From: Fulvimarina manganoxydans
GTDB taxonomy: Bacteria; Pseudomonadota; Alphaproteobacteria; Rhizobiales; Rhizobiaceae
Direction: 5' to 3'
Assembly (NCBI RefSeq): GCF_900176465.1
Contig: NZ_FWXR01000002.1
Coordinates: 248,001 to 312,000 of the forward strand
DNA length: 64,000 nucleotides
Below, piece after piece: positions 36,649 to 45,523 of this stretch. A model generated the notes under the pieces. It did not search any database and had not been told where the DNA came from. It saw nothing but the letters and a program-made list of their open reading frames with translations. Positions within the stretch are counted from its first letter, which is position 1; the number at the start of each line of letters is the position of its first letter. The translations under genes were made by a program, and so were the position numbers.

Positions 36649-37587
36649 ATGCCAAACTATGGAAGTTTGGCGATGAGCCAGGTTCGGGGGCGGCAGGTTC
36701 GGTTGTACCTCGTGGACGGGACCGCGTCAGGAATCGTGACGGCCGAGATAGTCAACTGGACTGGAATTGTGATTGCGGCTCCTCGCGATCGCTTAATCGA
36801 CGTCATGTCTCGAGAGGATGCGAGAAGGACAGGTGTTTATTTTCTCTTCGGCGATGTGACCCAAGTGGGCGCCTTGAGAGACGTTTATGTTGGAGAGGCT
36901 GACGACGTTGGCAAACGGATAAACCAACACGCAAAAGCCGATGGGAAGGATTTTTTTGAGCGGTTTTGCGTAATCGTCAGCAAGGATTTCAATTTAACAA
37001 AGGCGCATTCTCGATATCTCGAAAGTCGATTGACTGAAATTGCAAGAAGCGCCGGGCGGTCAAGCGTCTTGAATGCCAATGAACCGCCAAGTGGTCGCCT
37101 TCCCGAAGCCGATATTTCAGATATGGAGTTTTTTCTGGATCAGGTTCAGATTGTTCTGCCTGTGCTTGGGTTTGATACTTTGAAACCTGCTCTGTCCACT
37201 TCGTCTAATAAATCGTCAGGTCGTGCTATTGATGAAGGCCTTAAATTATACCTCCGGAAAGGTAAGATGGGAATGGAGGCGAAGGCGATACAGATCAACG
37301 GAGAGACAGTTGTGCTCTCGGGATCGAAAGCAAAACTCGATCCGGAATACGCTCTGAACCAATATGGCGACCTCAGGGAAACGCTAATTCAGAACGGTAC
37401 GTTGGTCGAGCGCGATGGTTGGTTGGTTCTTACGAAGAACCACGCCTTCTCAAGTCCCAGTGCGGCATCGGCAGTTTTGTATGGTCGGAACGATAATGGC
37501 AGGACGTCGTGGATCGTCGAGGCGACTGGCCAGACTTTGAAGGAGTATGAAGCGGTGGCAGCCGAAAAAGGTGATCTCACTCCATGA
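36649..37587 (+). CDS. GIY-YIG nuclease-like protein with DUF4357 domain, inserted in ABC operon
   Basis: 312 residues. A GIY-YIG-type segment runs from about residue 62 (TGVYFLFGD) through VYVGEADDVGKRINQH (79-94; R90 as catalytic-arginine candidate) to LESRLTEIA (E125 as metal-ligand candidate) and NANEPP. The C-terminal about 100 residues resemble DUF4357 (ETVVLSGSKAKLD ... GWLVLTKNHAFSSPSAASAVLYG). Such proteins are found near restriction or mobile DNA; the activity here is untested. Its DNA is visibly AT-richer with different codon use from the flanking ABC genes, a sign of transfer. The stop codon overlaps the next permease start (ATGA). An ATG at 36673, after GGAAG, is an alternative start. 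Confidence 0.85.
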   Translation: MPNYGSLAMSQVRGRQVRLYLVDGTASGIVTAEIVNWTGIVIAAPRDRLIDVMSREDARRTGVYFLFGDVTQVGALRDVYVGEADDVGKRINQHAKADGKDFFERFCVIVSKDFNLTKAHSRYLESRLTEIARSAGRSSVLNANEPPSGRLPEADISDMEFFLDQVQIVLPVLGFDTLKPALSTSSNKSSGRAIDEGLKLYLRKGKMGMEAKAIQINGETVVLSGSKAKLDPEYALNQYGDLRETLIQNGTLVERDGWLVLTKNHAFSSPSAASAVLYGRNDNGRTSWIVEATGQTLKEYEAVAAEKGDLTP

Positions 37588-38723
37588 GCCGCCCATACGC
37601 GAAACTCCCGCCCATCATCGATTACGGCGTCATTCCGCTGATCAATCTCGTGGTCGCCTTTCTGGTCGCCGGCCTTGTCGTGCTCGCCGTCGGCGAGAGC
37701 CCGATCCGGGCGGCGGAACTGATGCTCAACGGGGCCTTCGGCTATGCGGAGGGCGTCGGATTCACGCTCTATTATGCGACGAGCTTCGTCTTCACCGGGC
37801 TCGCCGTCGCCGTCGCCTTCCATGGCGGGCTGTTCAATATCGGCGGCGAGGGCCAGGCCTATGTGGGCGGTCTGGGCGTCACGGCGATCGCACTTGGGCT
37901 TGGCGGCATTCTGCCCTGGTGGCTCAATCTGCCGCTTGCCGTCTGTCTCTCGGCTGCGTTCGGGGCGCTTTGGGCCCTCATCCCGGCCTATCTCCAGGCC
38001 AAGCGGGGCAGCCACATCGTCATCACGACGATCATGTTCAATTTCATCGCCGCCGCGCTGATGGTCTATCTCCTCAATGACTGGCTGAAGGTGCCGGGCA
38101 CCAACGCCCTGGAGACGCCGACCTTTGCCGAAGGCGGGCAGCTTCCCAAACTGCGCGGGCTGTTCGAGCTCTTCGGCGCCAATCTCGGCGGGGCGCCGCT
38201 CAATGTCTCGGCCTTTGTCGCGCTTCTCGCCTGTCTCGGCGTCTGGCTTTTGATCTGGCGCACGCGGCTCGGCTACGAGATCCGCACCCTCGGCCATTCG
38301 CCCCGCGCGGCTCGCTATGCCGGCATGTCCGAACTGCGCCTCGTCGTCGTCACCATGCTGATCTCCGGCGGGCTTGCCGGTCTGATGGCCCTCAATCCGG
38401 TGATGGGCGATCAATACCGCCTCTTCAACGATTTTCCGCAAGGCGCCGGCTTCGTCGGCATCGCCGTCGCGCTGATGGGGCGCGGCCATCCGGCCGGCAT
38501 CATCCCCGCCGCGATCCTCTTCGGCATGCTCTATCAGGGCGGGGCAGAGCTTGCCTTCGACATGCCCGCCATCTCGCGCGACATGATCGTCATCATTCAG
38601 GGGCTCGTCATCCTCTTTGCCGGCGCGCTCGAAAATATGTTCCGGCCGGCGATCGGCATGGCCTGGGCGCGCTTTCGGCTGCGCGAGACTGGCCCTTCCG
38701 CGGCCCGGACGGGAGGCGTCTGA
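37584..38723 (+). CDS. Nucleoside ABC transporter permease (first)
   Basis: A 379-residue inner-membrane permease of the BPD_transp_2 family with about nine to ten hydrophobic helices starting at INLVVAFLVAGLVVLAV. Conserved features include FNIGGEGQAYVGGLG and the loop LGHSPRAARYAGMS before the late helices. It forms a heterodimeric pore with the next gene's product. The start overlaps the stop of the GIY-YIG gene by 4 bp; the expected neighbour, the ATPase gene, lies one gene upstream. Confidence 0.94.
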   Translation: MSRPYAKLPPIIDYGVIPLINLVVAFLVAGLVVLAVGESPIRAAELMLNGAFGYAEGVGFTLYYATSFVFTGLAVAVAFHGGLFNIGGEGQAYVGGLGVTAIALGLGGILPWWLNLPLAVCLSAAFGALWALIPAYLQAKRGSHIVITTIMFNFIAAALMVYLLNDWLKVPGTNALETPTFAEGGQLPKLRGLFELFGANLGGAPLNVSAFVALLACLGVWLLIWRTRLGYEIRTLGHSPRAARYAGMSELRLVVVTMLISGGLAGLMALNPVMGDQYRLFNDFPQGAGFVGIAVALMGRGHPAGIIPAAILFGMLYQGGAELAFDMPAISRDMIVIIQGLVILFAGALENMFRPAIGMAWARFRLRETGPSAARTGGV

Positions 38724-38725
38724 CC

Positions 38726-39694
38726 ATGGATCTCAACACCGTCGTCGATATCGCCGCCTCGACCATTCGCGTCTCGACGCCGCTGCTCTTTGCCGCGCTC
38801 GCCGGGCTTTATTCCGAGCGTTCCGGCATTTTCGACATCTCGCTCGAAGGCAAGATGCTGATCGCCGCCTTCGCCTCGGCGGCGCTCGCGGCGACCTCCG
38901 GCTCGGCCGTGCTCGGCCTCCTGGCCGGCATTCTCGCGGCCGTCGTCTTTTCCCTGATCCACGGCCTTGCCTCGATCACCTATCGCGGCAACCAGATCGT
39001 CTCGGGCGTCGCGATCAATTTCGTCGCCGCCGGGCTCACCATGATCCTCGGCCAAGCCTGGTTCTCGCAAGGCGGACGCACGCCGACCCTGTTCGGCGCG
39101 AGCCGCTTCGCACCCATTCATCTGCCCTTTGCCGATGCGGTGCGGGACGTGCCGGTTCTCGGGCCGATCTATTCGGGCGTTATTTCCGGCCAATCGATCC
39201 TCGTCTATCTCGCCTTCCTGACCGTGCCATTCACTTGGTGGGTGCTCTTCCGCACCCGGTTCGGCTTGCGGCTGAGGGCGGTCGGCGAAAACCCGGCGGC
39301 CGTCGACACCGCCGGCATTTCGGTCACCTGGCTGCGCTATCGCGCGGTCATCATCTGCGGCGTCCTCACAGGCTTTGCCGGCACCTATCTCTCGGTCGCT
39401 CAGGCGGCAGGCTTCACCCGCGACATGACGGCCGGGCGCGGCTATATCGCGCTCGCCGCCCTGATCTTCGCCAATTGGAAGCCGGTGCCGGTGATGTTCG
39501 CCTGCCTGCTCTTCGGCTTCCTCGACGCCGCCTCATTCCGCATGCAGAGTGTGGAACTCCCGCTGATCGGGCCCATTCCCGGCCAAGCGATCCAGGCGCT
39601 TCCCTATGTTCTGACCGTCATCCTTCTCGCCGGCTTCGTCGGTCGGGCGACACCTCCGAAAGCCGGCGGCGTGCCCTATGTGAAGGAACGATAG
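38726..39694 (+). CDS. Nucleoside ABC transporter permease (second)
   Basis: A 322-residue BPD_transp_2 permease, 2 bp after the first permease gene. It shows ERSGIFDISLEGKMLI near the N-terminus, GNQIVSGVAINFVAAGLT, the cytoplasmic coupling loop LRAVGENPAAVDTAGISV and a late GRGYIALAALIFANWKP, as in YufQ/NupC-type partners. About eight to nine helices are predicted from hydrophobicity. It is followed by cytidine deaminase, linking import to nucleoside breakdown. Confidence 0.94.
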   Translation: MDLNTVVDIAASTIRVSTPLLFAALAGLYSERSGIFDISLEGKMLIAAFASAALAATSGSAVLGLLAGILAAVVFSLIHGLASITYRGNQIVSGVAINFVAAGLTMILGQAWFSQGGRTPTLFGASRFAPIHLPFADAVRDVPVLGPIYSGVISGQSILVYLAFLTVPFTWWVLFRTRFGLRLRAVGENPAAVDTAGISVTWLRYRAVIICGVLTGFAGTYLSVAQAAGFTRDMTAGRGYIALAALIFANWKPVPVMFACLLFGFLDAASFRMQSVELPLIGPIPGQAIQALPYVLTVILLAGFVGRATPPKAGGVPYVKER

Positions 39695-39719
39695 GCCTCC
39701 AAGTTCTCGAAAGGATCCC

Positions 39720-40115
39720 ATGGCGGATGATCTCTTCGCCAAGGCACGCATGGCGATGCGCAAGGCCCATGCGCCTTATTCGAAATTTCCGGTGGGTGCG
39801 GCGCTGCGCACGACCGACGGGCGCATCTTCGCCGGCTGCAATATCGAGGTGGTGAGCTTCCCCGAAGGCTGGTGCGCCGAGACGACCGCCATCTCCCATC
39901 TCGTCATGGATGGTGGGGGCAAGATCGCCGAGCTTGCCGTCGTCGCCGAGCGCCTGCCGCTCTGTTCGCCCTGTGGCGGCTGCCGCCAGCGTATTGCCGA
40001 ATTCGCGACGGCCGAGACCAAGATCCATCTCTGCGACGTCGAGGGCGGCGTGAAGAAGACCGTCGCGATGGGCGAATTGCTGCCCTTCGCCTTCGAGACC
40101 GAGGTGATCGGTTGA
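39720..40115 (+). CDS. cdd: Cytidine deaminase
   Basis: A 131-residue tetrameric-type deaminase converting cytidine and deoxycytidine to uridine and deoxyuridine. Zinc motifs are intact: the catalytic-Glu segment WCAETTAI (C-A-E) and PCGGCRQ with two cysteines. The N-terminal AHAPYSKFPVGAALRTTDG is classical. The N-E pair usual in substrate binding appears as CNIEVVSFPEG. It follows the second permease by 25 bp and overlaps the purine nucleoside phosphorylase start by 4 bp. Confidence 0.95.
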   Translation: MADDLFAKARMAMRKAHAPYSKFPVGAALRTTDGRIFAGCNIEVVSFPEGWCAETTAISHLVMDGGGKIAELAVVAERLPLCSPCGGCRQRIAEFATAETKIHLCDVEGGVKKTVAMGELLPFAFETEVIG

Positions 40116-40918
40116 CCCCGGCGGTTTCGCGTCTGGCGGAGGAACTCGGATCGCGCAAACCGCGCCTCGCCCTCGTCCTCGGATCGGGGCTCGGAGGTTT
40201 GGCAACAGCGGTCGAGGATCGGGTGACCATCCCCTTCGCAGAACTTCCCGGCTTTCCGCAAAGCGCCGTGTCCGGCCATGCGGGTGCCATCGTGGCCGGC
40301 CGGTTGGGCGCCCGGGACGTTCTCGTCGTCTCCGGCCGCATTCACTATTACGAAAAGGGCGATGCGGCGGTCATGCGCCCCGTTATCGAGACCTTGCGCG
40401 ATGTGGGCGTCACGACCCTCTTCCTCACCAATTCGGCTGGCTCGGTGCGCGAGGACATGCCGCCGGGCTCGGTCATGCCGATTTCGGATCACATCGCCTT
40501 TTCCGGCACCAATCCGCTGATCGGCGAGGCGAGCGACGAGCGCTTCGTCGGCATGACGGACGCTTACGATCCCGCCTTGCGAAAGCGCTTCACGGAGACG
40601 GCGGCAGAAATCGGCGAGACGGTCTCGGAGGGCGTCTATATGTGGTTTTCCGGCCCGTCCTTCGAAACGCCGGCCGAGATCCGCATGGCGCGCACTCTTG
40701 GCGCCGACGCGGTCGGCATGTCGACCGTGCCGGAGACGATCCTGGCCCGTTTCTTCGGCCTCAAGGTGGGCGCGGCCTCCGTCATCACCAATTTTGGGGC
40801 AGGCATGACGGGCGACCAACTCTCCCATGACGAGACCAAGCGCATGGCGCCGCTCGGCGGGGAGCGCCTCGGCCGCATTCTGACGGCAATGATCGAGAAG
40901 GGAGCATTCGATGAGTGA
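40112..40918 (+). CDS. Purine nucleoside phosphorylase (PNP-I, trimeric type)
   Basis: 268 residues from a TTG overlapping the cdd stop codon (TTGA). It cleaves purine (deoxy)nucleosides with phosphate to base and (deoxy)ribose-1-phosphate. Motifs of the trimeric PNP/MTAP family are clear: LVLGSGLGGLA, GHAGAIVAGRLG, VVSGRIHYYEKGD, LTNSAGSVREDMPPGS, YMWFSGPSFETPAEIRM, DAVGMSTVPE and VITNFGAGM with the base-contacting Asn. It is co-transcribed with cdd, deoC and deoA; the products feed DeoB and then DeoC. Confidence 0.94.
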   Translation: MTPAVSRLAEELGSRKPRLALVLGSGLGGLATAVEDRVTIPFAELPGFPQSAVSGHAGAIVAGRLGARDVLVVSGRIHYYEKGDAAVMRPVIETLRDVGVTTLFLTNSAGSVREDMPPGSVMPISDHIAFSGTNPLIGEASDERFVGMTDAYDPALRKRFTETAAEIGETVSEGVYMWFSGPSFETPAEIRMARTLGADAVGMSTVPETILARFFGLKVGAASVITNFGAGMTGDQLSHDETKRMAPLGGERLGRILTAMIEKGAFDE

Positions 40919-41702
40919 GGTCTCGCAAGAGGGAACCGGTCGGAGCGCTGCCGGCGACGCCGAGCGAGCCACGCAGCTTGTCGCGCGCCTCGATCTCACC
41001 AATCTCAACGACGATTGCTCCGAGGCGGATGTCGCCGGTTTGATCAAACGGGCTGAAACGCCTGTCGGTCCGGTTGCTGCGATCTGCATCTGGCCACGCT
41101 TTGTCGCCTTCGCGCGCCGTGAGCTCTCGCCCCATATCCGTGTCGCGACGGTGGTCAATTTTCCGCATGGGGGCGACGATGTGGAGGCAACGCTCGACGA
41201 GACCCGGCAGGCGATCGGCGACGGAGCCGACGAGATCGATCTTGTCATCGCCTATGAGCGCGTGGCCGAGGATCCAGGCTTCGTCGAGGCGCAGGTGCGC
41301 ACGATCAAAGCCCATTGCGGCGGCCGGCCGCTGAAGGCGATCCTGGAGACCGGCAAGCTCTATGACGAGGCGACGATCGAGCGGGCCGCTCTCGCCGCAT
41401 TGTCGGGCGGCGCCGACTTCCTGAAAACGTCGACCGGCAAGGTGGAGATCAATGCCACGCCCGCTTCGGCGCGCATCCTTCTCGAAGCGATCGCCCGGGA
41501 CGGGCGCGGCGTCGGGTTCAAACCGGCCGGTGGCATCAAGACCTTTGAGGATGCCGACGCCTATATGACGCTTGCCGAGACGATCTGCGGAACGGACTAT
41601 CCGACGGCCGAGCGCTTTCGCTTAGGCGCCTCAGGCGTTCTCGCGGACCTTCTCGCGGTCGCGGAAGGCCGGGAGCGCCAGAGCGGCAAGGGCGGCTATT
41701 GA
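40911..41702 (+). CDS. deoC: Deoxyribose-phosphate aldolase
   Basis: A 263-residue class I aldolase splitting 2-deoxyribose-5-phosphate into glyceraldehyde-3-phosphate and acetaldehyde. The Schiff-base lysine lies in FLKTSTGK, with DEIDLVI and KAILETGKLYDE also conserved, and GFKPAGGIK near the C-terminal phosphate site. The start overlaps the end of the PNP gene by 8 bp. It finishes the deoxynucleoside pathway begun by the phosphorylases in the operon. Confidence 0.96.
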   Translation: MSEVSQEGTGRSAAGDAERATQLVARLDLTNLNDDCSEADVAGLIKRAETPVGPVAAICIWPRFVAFARRELSPHIRVATVVNFPHGGDDVEATLDETRQAIGDGADEIDLVIAYERVAEDPGFVEAQVRTIKAHCGGRPLKAILETGKLYDEATIERAALAALSGGADFLKTSTGKVEINATPASARILLEAIARDGRGVGFKPAGGIKTFEDADAYMTLAETICGTDYPTAERFRLGASGVLADLLAVAEGRERQSGKGGY

Positions 41703-43039
41703 TGCGTCTGCCGGTCGAGATCATCCGGGCGAAACGCGACGGCGAGACGCTCGACTCGGGCGCGATCCGGGATTTCGTCACCGGCTTTCAGGACGGGTCG
41801 GTGTCGGATGCCCAGGTCGCGGCCTTTGCCATGGCTGTCATCTTCAAAGGCCTCGACCGAACGGAAACCGTTGCGCTGACGCTTTCCATGCGCGATTCGG
41901 GCACGGTGCTCGATTGGTCTGGGCTCGATCGGCCCGTGGTCGACAAGCACTCGACGGGCGGCATCGGCGACAATGTTTCACTGATGCTCGCCCCGATTCT
42001 CGCCGCTTGCGGGGCTGCGGTGCCGATGATTTCCGGGCGCGGGCTCGGCCATACGGGCGGCACGCTCGACAAGCTGGAATCCATTCCCGGCTATGACATC
42101 ACGCCGGAGCCGGAGCGCTTGCGGCGTCTCGTCAAAGATGTCGGCTGCGCAATCGTCGGGCCGACGGGCGATCTCGCGCCGGCCGACAAGCGCTTCTATG
42201 GGGTGCGCGACGTCACCGCGACGGTCGAAAGCCAGCCGCTCATCGTCGCCTCGATCCTGTCGAAGAAGCTGGCAGCGGGCCTGCAAAGCCTCGTTCTTGA
42301 CGTGAAGGTCGGGACCGGGGCGTTCATGCGGAACAAGGACGACGCCGATGCGCTCGCTTCGGCGCTCGTCGAAGTGGCGAATGGTGCTGGGTTGACGACG
42401 TCCGCCCTCATCACCGGGATGGACGAGCCACTGGCGCCGTGCGCGGGCAACGCAATCGAGGTTCGGCAGGCGGTTCGGTTTCTGGCCGGTGAGCCACGCG
42501 ATGGGGCGCTTGAGGAGGTCGTTCTGGCGCTCGCCGCCGAGATGCTGGTCCTATCCGGTTTGGCGGACAACGCCGCAGAGGGGGAGGGCGCCGCGCGGCG
42601 GGCGATCGAAAGCGGGTCTGCGCTCGAAGCTTTCGAGGCCATGATCGCCGGACTGGGCGGGCCGAGCGATTTTTCCAGCCATGTGGATCGATATCTCGCT
42701 CCCGCGCCGATCACACGCGAAGTGCCCGCTTTGACCGGCGGGACACTTGATGCGCTTGATGGCCGGGCCATCGGCATGGCTGTTGTCGGTCTCGGGGGTG
42801 GGCGCCGCCTGCCTGAGGATCGCATCGATCCGCGTGTGGGGTTTTCCGGCATTCAAAGGCTCGGTACGCAGCTGACGCTAGGCGAGCCGCTCGCCTTCGT
42901 TCATGCCGCGAGCGAAGAGGCGGCAGATCGGGCGATAGGGGCTTTTCAGGCGGCGGCACGGATTGGCGACGGGGCGTTGCGGTCCGCCTCTGACAGCCGA
43001 GTTCAAGGGCGGATCGGGCCGACGACTGGCCGGCCGTGA
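41702..43039 (+). CDS. deoA: Thymidine phosphorylase
   Basis: A 445-residue enzyme that phosphorolyses thymidine and deoxyuridine. The active-site stretch VVDKHSTGGIGDNVSLML and GRGLGHTGGTLDKLESI are canonical, as is LDVKVGTGAFMRN. Its ATG shares a base with the deoC stop codon (TGATG); a TTG one codon upstream is an alternative. It is the last gene of the rightward nucleoside operon and converges on the retropepsin-like gene with only 6 bp between stops. Confidence 0.95.
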   Translation: MRLPVEIIRAKRDGETLDSGAIRDFVTGFQDGSVSDAQVAAFAMAVIFKGLDRTETVALTLSMRDSGTVLDWSGLDRPVVDKHSTGGIGDNVSLMLAPILAACGAAVPMISGRGLGHTGGTLDKLESIPGYDITPEPERLRRLVKDVGCAIVGPTGDLAPADKRFYGVRDVTATVESQPLIVASILSKKLAAGLQSLVLDVKVGTGAFMRNKDDADALASALVEVANGAGLTTSALITGMDEPLAPCAGNAIEVRQAVRFLAGEPRDGALEEVVLALAAEMLVLSGLADNAAEGEGAARRAIESGSALEAFEAMIAGLGGPSDFSSHVDRYLAPAPITREVPALTGGTLDALDGRAIGMAVVGLGGGRRLPEDRIDPRVGFSGIQRLGTQLTLGEPLAFVHAASEEAADRAIGAFQAAARIGDGALRSASDSRVQGRIGPTTGRP

Positions 43040-43045
43040 GGCTCG

Positions 43046-43594
43046 TCACTGGACAAGCGTCAGGCGTCCATCCGCGACGGAGAAACGGTCGAGGGCGTTG
43101 AGAAAACTCATGCCGAGCAGCGTCGTCGCGAGTGAGCCGTCCTTGAGAATCAGGGCATCCACGTCCCGCACGCGGATCGGTCCAATTTCGACGCTCCGGA
43201 TCTTGGCGCGGGCGGCATGGGCGAGACCATTGGCCGTCTGAACCGCAATCGACCAATCGGCCGGCGCCGGGACGATGCCCATTCGACGCGCCGTCGTTTC
43301 GTCGAGCGCGATGAGGGTCGCGCCGGTATCCACCAGCACCTCGACCCGCATTCCGTTCATCCGAGCGTCCGTGCGGAAATGCCCGGCCATGTCGGCATTG
43401 AGTTGAAGCGACTGCCCTTGAGAGAGCGATGGCGTGGAGGCGGGCGGCGCTACGGAGACGGTCTGGACTGCCGGTGCGGCGTCCACGGCCTCCGGCGGCG
43501 CGGCCAGAAACTTGTCGCGATAGGCCTCGAAGGCCGAGGGGACGGCCAGCGAGCCGATCGACAGGAGGAGGGCGAAGACCATCAGGCGGGACAT
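43046..43594 (-). CDS. Retropepsin-like aspartic protease (TIGR02281 family), membrane-anchored
   Basis: A 182-residue protein with an N-terminal hydrophobic signal or anchor (LMVFALLLSIGSLAVPSAF), a P/A-rich linker, and a single retropepsin domain in the last about 120 residues. The catalytic motif is VLVDTGATLIALD (D-T-G), with the family's RRMGI following and LLGMSFLNALDRFSV near the end. Such clan AA proteases act as dimers in the periplasm; natural substrates are largely unknown. It sits between the two nucleoside arms with no obvious link to them. Confidence 0.9.
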   Translation of the reverse strand: MSRLMVFALLLSIGSLAVPSAFEAYRDKFLAAPPEAVDAAPAVQTVSVAPPASTPSLSQGQSLQLNADMAGHFRTDARMNGMRVEVLVDTGATLIALDETTARRMGIVPAPADWSIAVQTANGLAHAARAKIRSVEIGPIRVRDVDALILKDGSLATTLLGMSFLNALDRFSVADGRLTLVQ

Positions 43595-43801
43595 CGGCAG
43601 CTACACTTCATTCGCGCGTTGGTTTGCGCAGGAGCGTAGCGTCCTTGCCTAATCCTTCCGTAAGCGCATCACCCGATCTCGTTGGATGGTATCTGAGGGA
43701 TGAATGCGAAGGCTTGATCTTTCAACGGGGTTTGGGGGAGGTCTGTCGCCACGACCATTCCCGCATTCTCGAATTCCGCACGTGACCCGGTCGATCGACG
43801 G

Positions 43802-44431
43802 CTATTTGGTGCCGTACATCCGGTCGCCCGCATCGCCGAGGCCGGGCACGATATAGCCCTTTTCGTTGAGATGGCTGTCGATCGACGCCGTATAAACGGG
43901 GACGTCGGGATGGGCGGCGCGGAAGCGCTCGACACCTTCAGGGGCCGCGAGAAGGCAGAGGAAGCGGAGATTGGCCGCGCCCCGGTCCTTCAGCATCTGG
44001 ACGGCTGCGATGGCGGAATTGGCCGTGGCCAGCATCGGGTCGACGACGATCACCAGCCGGTCACGCAGGTCTTCCGGCGCCTTGAAGTAATATTCAACGG
44101 GCTGCAGCGTCTCATGGTCGCGGTAAAGGCCCACATGGGCGACGCGCGCGGCCGGAACGAGGTCCAGCATGCCCTCCAACAGGCCGTTGCCGGCCCTGAG
44201 GATAGAGGCAAAGACGAGCTTCTTGCCTTCCAGAATGGGCGCGTCCATCCCCTGGATCGGCGTCTCGATCCGTTCGGTCGTCATTTCCAGATTGCGGGTG
44301 ACCTCATAGCAGAGAAGCGTCGAAATCTCGCGCAAGAGCCGCCGGAAGCCCGCCGTCGAGGTCTCCTTCTTGCGCATGAAGGTCAGCTTGTGCTGCACCA
44401 AAGGGTGGTCGATGACCGTCACGCCGTCCAT
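43802..44431 (-). CDS. upp: Uracil phosphoribosyltransferase
   Basis: A 209-residue salvage enzyme making UMP from uracil and PRPP. Diagnostic segments are [19 protein letters not shown] at the N-terminus, [18 protein letters not shown], the PRPP loop [15 protein letters not shown] and the uracil-binding C-terminus [17 protein letters not shown]. It uses the uracil released by pyrimidine phosphorolysis. Third gene of the leftward deoB-add-upp set, 42 bp after add. Confidence 0.97.
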   Translation of the reverse strand: MDGVTVIDHPLVQHKLTFMRKKETSTAGFRRLLREISTLLCYEVTRNLEMTTERIETPIQGMDAPILEGKKLVFASILRAGNGLLEGMLDLVPAARVAHVGLYRDHETLQPVEYYFKAPEDLRDRLVIVVDPMLATANSAIAAVQMLKDRGAANLRFLCLLAAPEGVERFRAAHPDVPVYTASIDSHLNEKGYIVPGLGDAGDRMYGTK

Positions 44432-44473
44432 GTCGCCTCGCTCGCCTCAAGCCGTCTTGTCACTTGGGCCTGA

Positions 44474-45523
44474 TTAGCCCTGTCTGTCGTCCGCGCCAAG
44501 GCCATTGGTCGGATTGGCCGCAGCCCCACACCCGATCGCTTGCAGCATCAGCCGGTCGAGAAGGCGCTTTCGGGTCGCCTCGTCGACAAAGGCCGCTTCA
44601 ATGGCGGTTCTGGTAAAAGCGAGTTGCTCGGCTTGGCCAAAACCGATCTCCGCCGCCCGCTCATATTCGGCCGCAAGGCTGGTATGAAAGAACGGCGGAT
44701 CGTCGGAATTCAGCGTCACCTTCACGCCGGCCTCGACCAGGGCCTTCAGCGGATGGCGCGCCATGTCCGGATAGAGCCCGAGAGCCAAATTGGAGCCGGG
44801 GCAGATTTCCAGGACGATGCCGGCCTCGGCGATTTCGCCAAGGAGGCTTCGGTCCTCGCTCGCCCTGACACCATGGCCGAGCCGGTCCGGCCGAATCGCT
44901 GTCAGCGTTCGGCGCACCTGATCGGGACCGCAAAGCTCGCCGGAATGGACCGTGAGGCCGAGGCCCGCATCGCGGGCGATGTCGAAGGCGGGTGCATAAT
45001 CCTCGATCGCGCCGAATCGTTCGTCGCCGGCCATGCCGAATCCGGTGACGATGGTCCGATGTCTCGGGCTCGCCGCAAAACAGGCCGCTTCCCGAACGGC
45101 CTCGGCGCCCAGATGGCGAACACCGACGACGATCATTCGCGCTTCGATCCCGCATGTTACGCGCGCCCGTTCGATGCCGCGCGACAGGCCCTCGATATAG
45201 GCGCCCGGCGCGAGGCCGGACGACCTAGCGTGATCGGGCGAGACGAAGAGTTCCGCATAGATCGCGCCATCATTGGCAAGAGCGGTCAGATAGGTCTCGC
45301 CAAGGCGCGCGTAGTCGTCTTCTGTTCGAAAGCAGGCGGCAACGGCGTCATAGGCCTCAAGGAACGAGGAGAAATCGCTCCAGACGTAACCGTTGTCCGA
45401 GATATAGCCGGACAGATCGACGCCATATCGCTCGGCCATCTCAGAGGCGAGGGCGGGTTCGGCCGCCCCTTCGATATGGCAATGAAGCTCGGCCAGCGGC
45501 GGATGGCTAGAGCGAACCGTCAC
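44474..45523 (-). CDS. add: Adenosine deaminase
   Basis: 349 residues from a GTG overlapping the deoB stop codon (GTGA). Zinc and active-site motifs: [11 protein letters not shown] at the N-terminus, [10 protein letters not shown] with catalytic Glu, [19 protein letters not shown] and NSDDPPFF with the late aspartates. It turns adenosine and deoxyadenosine into inosine and deoxyinosine for the phosphorylase. The reading frame stays open into deoB, but sequence similarity begins only at the GTG. Confidence 0.94.
   Translation of the reverse strand: MTVRSSHPPLAELHCHIEGAAEPALASEMAERYGVDLSGYISDNGYVWSDFSSFLEAYDAVAACFRTEDDYARLGETYLTALANDGAIYAELFVSPDHARSSGLAPGAYIEGLSRGIERARVTCGIEARMIVVGVRHLGAEAVREAACFAASPRHRTIVTGFGMAGDERFGAIEDYAPAFDIARDAGLGLTVHSGELCGPDQVRRTLTAIRPDRLGHGVRASEDRSLLGEIAEAGIVLEICPGSNLALGLYPDMARHPLKALVEAGVKVTLNSDDPPFFHTSLAAEYERAAEIGFGQAEQLAFTRTAIEAAFVDEATRKRLLDRLMLQAIGCGAAANPTNGLGADDRQG

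Noticed and set aside
39776-41248. 490-codon antisense frame across cdd, PNP and deoC
   Set aside because: It spans three well-supported genes on the other strand and has no family features.
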